A stretch of DNA of 64,000 bases from Aromatoleum toluvorans (GCF_012910905.1 NZ_WTVN01000010.1:1-64000); one strand, 5' to 3'. Counted from the first letter of the stretch, positions 56,056-64,000 are shown. Made by a program: numbers and translations. The notes: a model not told the origin generated them from the sequence alone.

Positions 56056-56841
56056 GTGAGCACCGCCATCCTCGCGCAGTTCATGGCCGAGCTGCTGTCC
56101 GGCCGCATCCGACTCGTCGACCTCACGCAAACCCTGACCCCGGAATTCCCGACCATCGTCCTGCCGCCGGAACTCGGCCAGGCCTGGCCCTTCCGCATCG
56201 AGGAGATCTCGCGCTACGACGAGCGCGGCCCGGCCTGGTACTGGAACAACTTCTCCTGTTCGGAACATACCGGCACGCACTTCGATGCCCCGGTGCATTG
56301 GGTCACCGGCAAGGACCAGCCGAACAACGCCGTCGACTCGATCCCGGTCGACAACTTCATCGCCGCCGCCTGCGTCATCGACGTCTCCGCCGAGGCTGCA
56401 AAGAACCCCGATTTCCTGCTCACTATCGACTTCGTCGAGAAGTGGGAAGAAAAGCACGGCCGCATCCCCGAGCGCTCGTGGGTGCTGCTGCGCACCGACT
56501 GGTCCAAGCGCAGCGGCGCGAAGGAATACCTGAACATGGCCGAGGACGGCGCGCATTCGCCGGGCCCCGACGCCGAGGTCGTGCCCTGGCTGATCCGCGA
56601 ACGCCACGTGCACGGCTTCGGCACCGAATCGATCGGCACCGACGCCGGCCAGGCGCATCACCTCAACCCGCCCTACCCGTGCCACTACTTCATGCACGGC
56701 AACAACCGCTACGGCCTGCAGTGCCTGACGAACCTCGACCAGCTGCCGCCCCAGGGCGCGCTGATCCTCGCCGCGCCGCTCAAGATCCGTAACGGCTCCG
56801 GCAGCCCGCTGCGCGTGCTCGCGCTGACCCCGCACATCTGA
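56056..56841 (+). CDS. Cyclase-family metal hydrolase, isatin-hydrolase-like
   Basis: This 261-residue protein of the kynurenine formamidase/cyclase superfamily has the metal motif HTGTHFDAPVHW: His71, His75, Asp77 and His81, matching the HxxxHxDxxxH spacing of isatin hydrolase. Other family pieces are WVLLRTDWSKR and HGFGTESIGTDAG. Isatin hydrolase opens isatin to isatinate with Mn2+. Kynurenine formamidase or a cyclic imide hydrolase are alternatives; the oxindole context favours isatin. Start is GTG 56056 with AAGGAG seven to eight bases upstream. It lies 60 bp after the DUF35-SDR gene. Confidence 0.8.
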   Translation: MSTAILAQFMAELLSGRIRLVDLTQTLTPEFPTIVLPPELGQAWPFRIEEISRYDERGPAWYWNNFSCSEHTGTHFDAPVHWVTGKDQPNNAVDSIPVDNFIAAACVIDVSAEAAKNPDFLLTIDFVEKWEEKHGRIPERSWVLLRTDWSKRSGAKEYLNMAEDGAHSPGPDAEVVPWLIRERHVHGFGTESIGTDAGQAHHLNPPYPCHYFMHGNNRYGLQCLTNLDQLPPQGALILAAPLKIRNGSGSPLRVLALTPHI

Positions 56842-56851
56842 GGACATGACG

Positions 56852-57580
56852 ATGAGCGAAAGACGTGTCGCGATCGTCACCGGCGGCAGCGCCGGCATCG
56901 GCGCCGATATCTGCCGGCGCATGCTGGAGGACGGCTACGAGGTGGTTTCCGTCGCGCGCCGCGCCGCCGACTGGACACACCCGCGGCTGACGAACGTCCA
57001 GGTCGACCTCCTCGACGCCGCCGCGACGGAAACCGCCGCGCAGGAGATCGCGCGCGACTTCCCGGTGAGCCACCTCATCCACAACGCCGGCGTGATCTGG
57101 CCGAAACTGCTGCCCGACGTCACGCAGGACGAGCTGCACGGCCTCACGCAGATCCACCTCGGCGCGGCGATCAGCCTGATGCAGGCGGCGCTGCCCGGCA
57201 TGCGGGCGCGCGGCTTCGGCCGCGTCGTGCTGATGTCCTCGCGCGGCGCGCTGGGGCTCGCCACGCGCACCGCCTATTCGGCGACCAAGGCCGGCATGAT
57301 CGGCATGGCGCGCACCTGGGCGCTCGAACTCGCGCCGCACGGCATCACCGTGAACGTCGTCGCCCCCGGCCCCATCGCTACCGACATGTTCCACGACGTC
57401 GTCCCCGCCGGCAGCGAGCGCGAGCAGAAACTCGCCGCGAACATCCCGGTCGGGCGCATCGGCCGCCCCGACGACGTCACCCGCGCGGTGATGTTCTTCG
57501 CCGACCCCGCGAACAGCTTCGTGACCGGCCAGACCCTGTACGTCTGCGGCGGCGCGAGCGTCGGCACGCTGACGATCTGA
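56852..57580 (+). CDS. Short-chain dehydrogenase/reductase
   Basis: This 242-residue classical SDR has TGGSAGIG, HNAG (variant of NNAG), Ser in MSSRGA, and the intact YSATK with catalytic Tyr and Lys, followed by APGPIATDMF. It likely oxidises or reduces an alcohol/ketone in the aerobic pathway, for example dioxindole-type side products to isatin (inference). ATG 56852 fits AGGA seven bases upstream; ATG 56846 is possible. It lies ten bases after the cyclase stop. Confidence 0.85.
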   Translation: MSERRVAIVTGGSAGIGADICRRMLEDGYEVVSVARRAADWTHPRLTNVQVDLLDAAATETAAQEIARDFPVSHLIHNAGVIWPKLLPDVTQDELHGLTQIHLGAAISLMQAALPGMRARGFGRVVLMSSRGALGLATRTAYSATKAGMIGMARTWALELAPHGITVNVVAPGPIATDMFHDVVPAGSEREQKLAANIPVGRIGRPDDVTRAVMFFADPANSFVTGQTLYVCGGASVGTLTI

Positions 57581-57645
57581 TGCCACCCCATAACCAGACG
57601 CCGTAAGGCGCCCCACCCCAAGCACCGCACCCACGGAGACGAAAG

Positions 57646-58797
57646 ATGAAGCTGAACAAAGCTGCCACCACCCTCGCGATCGCCCTGGCCGCCTTCGCGT
57701 CGCAGTCCGCCCTCGCCCAGGTGAAGATCGGCGTCGTGTCGTCGGCGACCGGCCCGACCGCGCTGGTCGGCATTCCGCAGAAGAATACGGTACCGCTGCT
57801 GCCGGCGAAGATCGGCGATCTCAGCGTCGAGTACGTCCCGCTCGACGACGCGAGCGATCCCACCGCCTCGGTCACCGCAGTGAAGAAGCTGATCTCGGAG
57901 CAGAACGTCGATGCGATCATCGGCCCCTCGGGCTCGCCCAACGCGATGGGCGTGATCCAGTTCGTCGCCGACGCAGGCGTGCCGCTGCTCGCGCCGGTCG
58001 GCACCGCCGCCGTCGTGACGCCGATGGACGACAAGAAGAAGTGGGTGTTCAAGACCACGCAGAACGACGACATCATCGCCACGGCGCTGGTCGAGCACAT
58101 GGTGAAAAGGGGCGTGAAGACGGTCGGCTTCATCGGCGTCGGCGACCCCTACGGCGAGAACTGGTACAAGGTGTTCTCGGCGCTCGCCGAAAAGAACGGC
58201 ATGAAGATCGTCGCCAACGAGCGCTACCAGCGCCAGGACGCATCGGTCACCGGCCAAAGCCTGAAGATCCTCGCCGCTAAACCCGACGCGGTGCTCGTCG
58301 CCGCCGCCGGCGGTCCCGCGGTGCTGCCGCAGACCACGCTCGTCGAGCAGGGCTACAAGGGCCAGATCTACCAGACCCACGGCGCCGCCCTGCCCGACTT
58401 CCTCAAGCTCGGTGGCAGGAAGGTCGAGGGCACGATCCTCGCCGCGAGCCTGATGCTGGTGCTGCCCGAGATCGCCGACAGCCATCCGTCGAAGAGGATC
58501 GCCGCCGACTACATCGCCGCCTACGAGAAGGCGCACGGCACGAAACCCGCGACCTTCGGCGCCAACGTCTTCGACGCCGGCCTGCTGCTGCAGCAGGCGA
58601 TCCCGGCCGCCGCGAAGGTCGCCAAACCCGGCACGAAGGAGTTCCGCGCCGCGCTGCGCGACAGCCTCGAGCAGACCCGCGAGCTCGTCGGCACCCAAGG
58701 CATCTACAACATGAGCGCCACCGACCACAGCGGCTTCGACGAGCGCGGCCGCGTGCTCATCGCCGTCAGGGACGGCGGCTGGACGCTGGCGAAGTAA
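57646..58797 (+). CDS. Periplasmic substrate-binding protein, paralogue of the iaa-operon protein
   Basis: This 383-residue LivK-like protein has a signal peptide ending near SALA-QV (residue 24). From there it is almost the same as the protein at 30059-31207 throughout, including KIGVVSSATGPTALVG and TRELVGTQGIYNMSATD; differences are scattered and conservative. The two copies close the anaerobic and the aerobic clusters and are each followed by a REP element. This fits one importer serving both pathways with separately regulated binding proteins. GGAGAC precedes ATG 57646. Confidence 0.85.
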   Translation: MKLNKAATTLAIALAAFASQSALAQVKIGVVSSATGPTALVGIPQKNTVPLLPAKIGDLSVEYVPLDDASDPTASVTAVKKLISEQNVDAIIGPSGSPNAMGVIQFVADAGVPLLAPVGTAAVVTPMDDKKKWVFKTTQNDDIIATALVEHMVKRGVKTVGFIGVGDPYGENWYKVFSALAEKNGMKIVANERYQRQDASVTGQSLKILAAKPDAVLVAAAGGPAVLPQTTLVEQGYKGQIYQTHGAALPDFLKLGGRKVEGTILAASLMLVLPEIADSHPSKRIAADYIAAYEKAHGTKPATFGANVFDAGLLLQQAIPAAAKVAKPGTKEFRAALRDSLEQTRELVGTQGIYNMSATDHSGFDERGRVLIAVRDGGWTLAK

Positions 58798-58814
58798 GCC
58801 GGTCATTGCATAAC

Positions 58815-58909
58815 CCGTAGGGCGGAACAAGCGCAGCGCATTCCGCCGGATGGCGCCCCTCGCGGATCGGCATCCGGCGGATTACGCCTGCGGCTAATCC
58901 GCCCTACGG
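58815..58909 (+). repeat. REP-type palindromic element, copy 6
   Basis: CCGTAGGGCGGAACAAGCGCAG ... AATCCGCCCTACGG after the second binding-protein gene. Same layout as copy 4, with a few changes. Likely 3'-end element of the aerobic operon. Confidence 0.85.
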
Positions 58910-59035
58910 TTCACGTCCCGCACACGAAACACTCGCACCACCCTCACCACCCTCACCACCTTTGACAACGGACAGAATCCCCGCGCGACATCCCCTCTAG
59001 ACTGAAGCAATTCCAACAATTGCCCGGTCACCGAA

Positions 59036-60241
59036 ATGCTCGCAACCCTGCCCCGCATCGTCCCGGTGTCGCTATGGGTGAGCGCGTTCCGCCCCTTCTT
59101 CCTGCTCGGCACCCTGTACGCCCCGCTGCTGATGGGTGCCTGGCTCGGCGCATGGCTCGGCTGGTGGAGCGGCCCGGTCGGCAACATGCCGGCGGCGCTG
59201 TGGCACGGTCACGAGATGATCTTCGGCTTCTCCACCGCAATCATCCTCGGCATCGTGCTCACCGCGCTGCCGAGCTGGGCCGGCACCGAGGAGATCCACG
59301 GCACTCGCCTCGCCCTCATCGTCGCCGCATGGCTCGCCGGCCGGCTCGCCTTCTGGGCCCTGCCGCTGCTGCCCGCCGGCGTCGCGGCCGTGGCCGACTG
59401 CCTGCTGTTTCCGCTCGTGTTCGCGACGGTCGCACCGCAGCTGCTGCGGGCGGCGAACCGCCTGTACCTGTTGCTGCTGCCGGTTCTCGCGGCCTTCTTC
59501 ACGGCGAACCTCGCCTTTCATCTCAGCATCGGCGCAGGCAATCCGGCCTTCGCCACGCTCGCCCTGCACGGCGGCGTCTATACGATCCTCACGCTCTACG
59601 TGCTCAAGGGCGGCGTGCTCACGCCGATCTTCACCGGCAACGCGCTGCGCGAAAAAGGGCGCGGGGAACAGGCGCCGTTCCGGATGTGGCTCGACGTCAC
59701 CGCCGTCGGCCTCGTCGTCGCGCTCGCCGCGCTCGACCTCGCCGGCGCGCCGGCCCGCTGGGTCGGCCTCGCCGCCCTCGCCTGCGCTCTCGTCCATGCG
59801 GGGCGCGTCGGCCGCTGGAAAGGCTGGCGCGTCGCCGACGTCCCCCTCCTCCTCGTCATGCACCTCGGCTTCGCCTGGCTGATCCTCGCCTTCGCCCTCA
59901 AGGCGCTCGCGGCGCTCACCGGCCTCGTTTCCGGCACCGCATGGCTGCACGCCTTCACGGTCGGCAGCCTCGGGATGATGATGCTCGGCCTGATGACCCG
60001 CGTAAGCCTACGCCACACCGGCCGCCCCCTCGCGCTGCCGTCCGCAATGCGCCTCGCCTGCGCGCTCGTCTTCACCGCGGCAATCGCGCGGCTACTGCTG
60101 TCGATGCCCGAAGTGCGACCAGCCGCGATCACCGCGGCCGCGGTGCTCTGGGCGGGGGCTTTCGCAATCTACTTGTCCAGGTTCGGGGCGCTGCTGGCAA
60201 GACCGAGCCTTCCGCGCAAGAGTGGCGGACTCAACAATTGA
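59036..60241 (+). CDS. nnrS: NnrS-family membrane protein
   Basis: This 401-residue protein has about 12 hydrophobic segments. The NnrS hallmarks are FRPFFLLG (residues ~18-25) and WHGHEMIFGF (about 56-65), whose histidines are thought to bind heme and copper, plus a distal LGMMMLGLMTR. NnrS proteins protect denitrifiers against nitric oxide stress and are usually under NO-responsive control. I find no convincing DNR/FNR box in the 126 bp before the start. It stands alone after the aerobic cluster. The start ATG 59036 has only a weak ribosome site. Confidence 0.85.
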   Translation: MLATLPRIVPVSLWVSAFRPFFLLGTLYAPLLMGAWLGAWLGWWSGPVGNMPAALWHGHEMIFGFSTAIILGIVLTALPSWAGTEEIHGTRLALIVAAWLAGRLAFWALPLLPAGVAAVADCLLFPLVFATVAPQLLRAANRLYLLLLPVLAAFFTANLAFHLSIGAGNPAFATLALHGGVYTILTLYVLKGGVLTPIFTGNALREKGRGEQAPFRMWLDVTAVGLVVALAALDLAGAPARWVGLAALACALVHAGRVGRWKGWRVADVPLLLVMHLGFAWLILAFALKALAALTGLVSGTAWLHAFTVGSLGMMMLGLMTRVSLRHTGRPLALPSAMRLACALVFTAAIARLLLSMPEVRPAAITAAAVLWAGAFAIYLSRFGALLARPSLPRKSGGLNN

Positions 60242-60506
60242 AGCCGAGAACCCGTGCCCGACTCAAGATAAATGCAGGGGCCATCCTTCTCTTCTAAGCG
60301 ACTGGCAAGTCGCGAGCCCGAGCTCCCGTTCTGACTCCCCAGCGCGAACGTCAGCTGTATGTGTTGCAGTTGCTCGAAATCGTGGTCGACACCCTCGCAG
60401 GTACTCAAGCTTTGCGCAGCGATCGGCGCTGCCCCTGTTCATCATCTCATCCGGCCGTGCTACGCCTTGATGTTTCCAAATTGAATTTCTCCGAATCCAA
60501 TGATCA
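60242..60506. other. Non-coding transition to AT-richer DNA
   Basis: After nnrS the base composition changes to a lower GC level. I see no supported gene, tRNA or direct repeat here. Short open frames exist but lack ribosome sites and family likeness. Confidence 0.4.
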
Positions 60507-61091
60507 TCAAGGAAGCCGACGACAAGCGCGCACAACTTGGCCGCGGGGTGTATTGGATGAGGGGAGGGGAAAAGCTGGATTCCCTCGTGCGATGACAGAC
60601 TCGATGCCGATCCATTCAAAGTTGTCATGTCCATCGATCCAGATTGGAAGGGTCAGCAAGTCCTCAGGCAGACCTTTCATGTTCTCCCACCAGCAGATCG
60701 GAATCATGCCGCCACCTTCGAGGAAGCCGACAAGCTCTGAAAGCCAACCCGAATATTCCCAGTCACGGCCTTTGCCTTTTGCGGCAATCTCTGGGAAGCA
60801 TTCGAGAAATTTTTCAGCCAACGCCCTGGCGTCCTTTCCAGAAGCGTCCTTCCATCCGAAATATTCGCCAGAACCCGTGATTGCAACAAGCTCGTTGTCA
60901 CCTGCGAGTCTTCCGGCAGGAATTGCTATTCCGTTTTCGGCGAAGCAGTGTTTCGGGGCAATCGCGAAACGGAAGCCGAGTGGGTTCATGTACGGCATAC
61001 CACGCAACTGTTGGTAGCCAAGTCGGTGAAGCTCGGAGAGCATACGAAGGCATCTCTGTGCCCTACGAACCCATTCGATCCTAGATTTCAT
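60507..61091 (-). CDS. Hypothetical protein (194 aa)
   Basis: I do not recognise this 194-residue protein. It starts with a basic stretch (MKSRIEWVRRAQ), is rich in aromatic and small residues in the middle (GSGEYFGWKDASG, DWEYSGWLSELVGFLEGGG, ICWWENMKGLP), and has no membrane segment. GGAGAG precedes ATG 61091. Base use is unlike the catabolic genes to the left, in line with an acquired segment. It lies 169 bp downstream of the EVE/nuclease gene on the same strand, so it could be part of the same defence cassette; an immunity-type or accessory role is a guess. Confidence 0.55.
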   Translation of the reverse strand: MKSRIEWVRRAQRCLRMLSELHRLGYQQLRGMPYMNPLGFRFAIAPKHCFAENGIAIPAGRLAGDNELVAITGSGEYFGWKDASGKDARALAEKFLECFPEIAAKGKGRDWEYSGWLSELVGFLEGGGMIPICWWENMKGLPEDLLTLPIWIDGHDNFEWIGIESVIARGNPAFPLPSSNTPRGQVVRACRRLP

Positions 61092-61260
61092 TCGTCTCTC
61101 CGTTTTTCACAAGACTAGCATTTAGAGATAATTCTGGACAGATCGTTCCGCCAACCGCGAGTCCGTGGGCGTTCTTGAATTTTCCAGAAATGCATACGAT
61201 GCTAAGTCTTCCATCTCATTGGCCGGGACCGACTTCTATCAAGTCATTTTTATCACATAA

Positions 61261-62385
61261 CTATTCAGCTTCGTCGGCTGACTCCTCGAGCTTTTCGAGC
61301 ACTTCTTGTTTTAGGTACTCGAGGTTCGGGTCCTCTGCAAGTTGCTGAACCTTCTCATATGGCAGATATGTACAAAGTTTTGATAATGCACCTTGATTGA
61401 ATATAGCGAAAGCCGGGCGACGTAGTTCCTGGAATACCTTCTTGCGACGTTCCTCTGGCGCGACGATGTGCAATTTCGTGTGGAAATTGGGCTGCAAGGC
61501 AAGTAAGTCAGCCATGCGCAGTAGGCCTGAGTAGATCGCTGTCGTGTGCTCCACCTCGAAGGCACGAACGATCGATTTCTTCTGGAGCCAAAGTACATCT
61601 ATCTGCTCGACAGTTTTGATTGCGGGCTCTGAAAACTGGGCGTATGGAAGTTGGTTGAGCAGAATGGGCTCATCCATCTCTGAGGCGACAGCCTCCTTGT
61701 CAGCCTTCGGAATCCAGACCTCAAAACCCATCGCTAGACCAATATTCGCGAGCAAGGCCTGCATCTTGTGAGAGGTCCGAACCGGGCCCGCTTCAGCTTG
61801 GCTGTCAGTTTGCTGATCTACCACTGTGTCTTCTGGAGGCTCCGGTTCAGGGATGTGAACGGAAACGGCTTGGCCAACGACGTTGGTCATTTTGTAGCTT
61901 CGCCGCTTGTCCCAGTCGTCCTTAGTGATGCCGTCTGAAATTGGCTTGGCGGCTTGGCTGGCAAGTAGTTCCTCGACAAATTGACCGTCGACTTCGGAAA
62001 GTCTGACGCCGCTGCTGCGAAGGATTGCGTTCCAACCGCCAGCGCCCTGTTCTACATTCTTCGTGAATGATAGGGCAGTCCAAACGTCCTTCCGTTTGAT
62101 AGGAACTAGGGAACCTTTATCTAGCCATATCAGCGGTTTGCAGGCGAACTGTAGAGAGTATTCTTGGATGACCTCGTCTCCAGGCGCCGCCTCAGATAAG
62201 TTACCCGTGACTTCTAGAATGCCAACCCAGCAGGACAGACCTTTCAGGTAGCAGACGATCTTGTCGCCGGGCTTGATCTTGGTAACCCACGCTCTTCGGT
62301 TAGGGTGAAAGCCGCAGATGGACTTTTCTGTCTTGGAGAATTCTTCGTAGGTCTCAACGGAAAAAATATCGACAAAGTAGGTCAT
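61261..62385 (-). CDS. EVE-like domain fused to a PD-(D/E)xK-like nuclease domain, putative modification-dependent restriction protein
   Basis: In this 374-residue protein, residues 1-105 resemble an EVE/PUA-like domain (FVDIFS start, NRRAWVTKIKPGDKIVCYLKG, WVGILEV), a fold that reads modified bases. Residues ~205-330 look like a restriction-type nuclease core: Asp263 in EQIDVLWLQ and Glu277/Glu279 in AFEVEHTT. A Glu/Pro/Asp-rich linker (about 178-200) joins them. The layout suggests recognition and cleavage of modified DNA, as in type IV systems (inference). Composition is AT-richer than the left part of the window. The start at 62385 has AAAGG nine to ten bases upstream. Confidence 0.6.
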   Translation of the reverse strand: MTYFVDIFSVETYEEFSKTEKSICGFHPNRRAWVTKIKPGDKIVCYLKGLSCWVGILEVTGNLSEAAPGDEVIQEYSLQFACKPLIWLDKGSLVPIKRKDVWTALSFTKNVEQGAGGWNAILRSSGVRLSEVDGQFVEELLASQAAKPISDGITKDDWDKRRSYKMTNVVGQAVSVHIPEPEPPEDTVVDQQTDSQAEAGPVRTSHKMQALLANIGLAMGFEVWIPKADKEAVASEMDEPILLNQLPYAQFSEPAIKTVEQIDVLWLQKKSIVRAFEVEHTTAIYSGLLRMADLLALQPNFHTKLHIVAPEERRKKVFQELRRPAFAIFNQGALSKLCTYLPYEKVQQLAEDPNLEYLKQEVLEKLEESADEAE

Positions 62386-62664
62386 GACTACGGGCCTTTG
62401 TGTGTTTCTTTGGCGGAGGTGGGCGTGGGAAGTAATCTACGCCAGAAGCATGAGCATGGGAACTGCTCAGCCAATAATCGACCGCCCAAGTTGAATGTAG
62501 GCTGTCAGGCTGGTTACAGCGTGAAGCCGCCATCCGAATGACAGGTTTGTCGCCTGGACAAGTGCCAGGAGGTGGCCGGTAGTACGCTCTGGGCATCTAC
62601 CCCGATAGCCGCCGGAGGCAGCCAGTTCAAGAATCAGGCTCCGTTCAACAGCAAGGAGCCGATC

Positions 62665-63087
62665 ATGGAAACCCATGAGCATCGGCATCGGGAAGCTTGG
62701 AACAAGGGGAAGTTGGCTAGTCAGAAAGCACCGCTCAAACCCAAGGACATCTGGGCGATCCGCATCCGTCTGCAGAATGCGCATGCGGTGCGCAACCTGC
62801 CCATGTTCAACCTCGCGATCGACAGTAAGCCCAGCGACTGCGATCTAGTCAGCGTGAGGGTGCGCGACGTGACGCACGGAAACTAGGTCCTCTCACGCGC
62901 GACGGTAGTGCAAAGGAAGACGCAGCGGCCCGCGCAGTTCGAGCTGACCGAGTCTACGCGCACTGCGGTCGCTCCCTGGATCGCGAAGGCCGCGCTGAGG
63001 CCCGAGACCAACCTCTTTTAGATTCGCCTGCACCAAACTCCACATGTCTCCACCTGGCAGTACGCGACTCGCCATCCCGGAACTTGA
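62665..63087 (+). pseudogene. Broken integrase-like gene (tyrosine-recombinase-type) with two in-frame amber stops
   Basis: AAGGAG precedes ATG 62665. The frame begins METHEHRHREAWNKGKL and continues KPKDIWAIRIRLQNAH ... DLVSVRVRDV, as in a common small integrase family. It is stopped by TAG at 62884, yet the same frame continues with family-like VLSRATVVQRKTQRPAQFELTES and APWIAKAALRPETNLF. A second TAG at 63019 follows, then IRLHQTPHVSTWQYATRH before TGA 63085. The C-terminal catalytic part is absent. It marks a decayed mobile or island-borne element. Confidence 0.7.
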
Positions 63088-63314
63088 AAAATGTCCATTT
63101 AGGTCGCTCATGGGTCGCTGGCACGTGCAACTAAGAATACTTTCCGCCTGGTCTCAACTCATGTAGCCGACCGCATGTACTCCGGATTACGCGAGGCGTC
63201 AAGGATATGAGAAATCTTGTCATCATAATGCCAGTACATTACCCTAGCTGCCTCTACGTACTTTCATGTATCCATAGCCCCCGTGTTACTTGAGCAGGGG
63301 CAATCGAGCTAATA

Positions 63315-64000
63315 ATGGACCCGATTTCATTAATCGAAACAGCAAAGCAATTTTTTGACGGGCAAGGTGCCCTGGCAAACGCCGCTGGCATAGTAAGTTT
63401 TATCGGAGGCGGCGCGATCGCCGCTTGGAAGATTTCTGCGTACGTCCTTCAACGGGTTTCAACGAAAAAATTTAACTCCATTTCCGAGTGGGCTCTTGCC
63501 AAATACGGAAACAACGGCGGTCTTTTAACCGAGAAATTGCGGCAATCCATAAGAATATCATTTGTGGATGACAACCTTGCAGACCTCCCAGAAGCATACA
63601 TTCGCAGCCTAAAATATGATCTAACGACGTTCGACCATATTTCGCTTGCCGATATATCTATACTAGAAAGATTTGATGTTGTTGTTCTCGATATAACAAA
63701 CGTAGTCCCTGAGGACATGAGAAACGGCGGACTTGAAATCATCAAGCGATTAAAATCACTGCCGACCCCGCCCCTTGTTATAGCCGTCTCCCAAAAAAAA
63801 TATGATCCGACTGTCTCAAATTTTTTTAAGCTAGCTGACGCGGTATTGAAGAAACCTGTCAAGGAAGCGGAGTTAGAAGCCGCATTAAATAGGCTACTAA
63901 TTACCCTCGTCACCCCAAATGGGCTGGCAAAATCTATCGACACCTTGCTAGACACGTATGTGATAAGCGAGAATGATAGAAAAAATTTAAATGGCCAATT
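63315..64000 (+). CDS. Receiver-domain protein with N-terminal membrane segment, partial (runs off window)
   Basis: An open frame of 228 codons starts at ATG 63315 and reaches the window end without a stop. Residues ~25-42 (GIVSFIGGGAIAAW) may form a membrane segment. From about residue 77 a response-regulator receiver fold is visible: ISFVDDN (acidic pair), VVVLDI (phospho-acceptor Asp), VIAVSQKKYDP, and AVLKKPVKEAELEAAL with the conserved Lys-Pro. Codon use is AT-rich, unlike the catabolic genes. The output domain, if any, lies beyond the window. Only a weak ribosome site is seen, so the start is less sure than the frame. Confidence 0.65.
   Translation, partial: MDPISLIETAKQFFDGQGALANAAGIVSFIGGGAIAAWKISAYVLQRVSTKKFNSISEWALAKYGNNGGLLTEKLRQSIRISFVDDNLADLPEAYIRSLKYDLTTFDHISLADISILERFDVVVLDITNVVPEDMRNGGLEIIKRLKSLPTPPLVIAVSQKKYDPTVSNFFKLADAVLKKPVKEAELEAALNRLLITLVTPNGLAKSIDTLLDTYVISENDRKNLNGQ

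Noticed and set aside
58921-59035. NO-responsive (DNR/FNR) box before nnrS
   Set aside because: Only a half-like TTTGACAACGG is present; there is no TTGAT-N4-ATCAA or close variant.
60242-60506. Short frames in the gap after nnrS as possible genes
   Set aside because: No ribosome sites, low-complexity translations, no match to known families.
62665-63087. In-frame TAG codons in the integrase frame together with an MttB homologue might hint at pyrrolysine use
   Set aside because: The MttB-family gene has no amber codon, no pylS/pylT-like sequence is visible, and the integrase also lacks its catalytic C-terminus, so decay is the simpler reading.

Overview
The window looks like chromosome of a facultatively denitrifying betaproteobacterium of the Aromatoleum/Azoarcus/Thauera group. 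The GC content is high, with strong GGAG ribosome sites and ATGA start/stop overlaps. Many genes match families described for aromatic degradation in Aromatoleum aromaticum and Azoarcus evansii, and there is an NnrS-type nitric-oxide-response gene. No tRNA, rRNA or CRISPR is visible. The last ~3.7 kb is AT-richer and looks acquired.

Layout. 0-6.4 kb: the 5' end of a group II intron abuts the terminator of a GlxA-type regulator. Then follow a porin, a non-pyrrolysine MttB-family methyltransferase, and a cobalamin riboswitch with cobT. 6.4-14.5 kb: a leftward operon holds a dehydrogenase/hydratase fusion, a thioesterase, two small unknown proteins and a MalT/LuxR-type regulator, next to TetR and GntR regulators. 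14.6-31.2 kb: a rightward operon is colinear with the anaerobic indole-3-acetate (iaa) genes of Aromatoleum. It encodes a thiolase, CoA ligase, two-subunit hydantoinase/carboxylase-type ring opener, decarboxylating acyl-CoA dehydrogenase, two-subunit B12 mutase, three-subunit molybdenum hydroxylase, CoA transferase and a binding protein. 31.4-41.0 kb: a leftward operon matches aerobic 2-aminobenzoyl-CoA degradation (abmG ligase, abmA monooxygenase/reductase, beta-oxidation-type enzymes, RidA, MarR). 41.4-58.8 kb: a rightward cluster encodes a TRAP transporter, a 2-oxoacid:ferredoxin oxidoreductase pair, a three-component Rieske oxygenase, a CoA ligase, a Cys-less thiolase-fold protein, a DUF35-SDR fusion, an isatin-hydrolase-like cyclase, an SDR and a second copy of the iaa binding protein, with a MarR gene (44.3-44.8 kb) on the opposite strand between the TRAP genes and the rest. 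59-64 kb: nnrS, then an unknown gene, an EVE-domain/nuclease fusion, a broken integrase and a truncated receiver-domain protein.

How it works together (inference). The iaa operon should turn indoleacetate into 2-aminobenzoyl-CoA without oxygen. The 45-57 kb cluster can be read as an oxygen-dependent route to the same compound: Rieske oxidation to a 3-hydroxy-oxindole-acetate, CoA activation, retro-aldol cleavage to isatin plus acetyl-CoA, hydrolysis to isatinate, and oxidative decarboxylation to 2-aminobenzoyl-CoA. The abm operon in between would consume that product with oxygen. The B12-dependent mutase gives the upstream cobT riboswitch unit a metabolic reason to be near. Iaa letters are assigned from family plus gene order recalled from Aromatoleum; no database search was possible.
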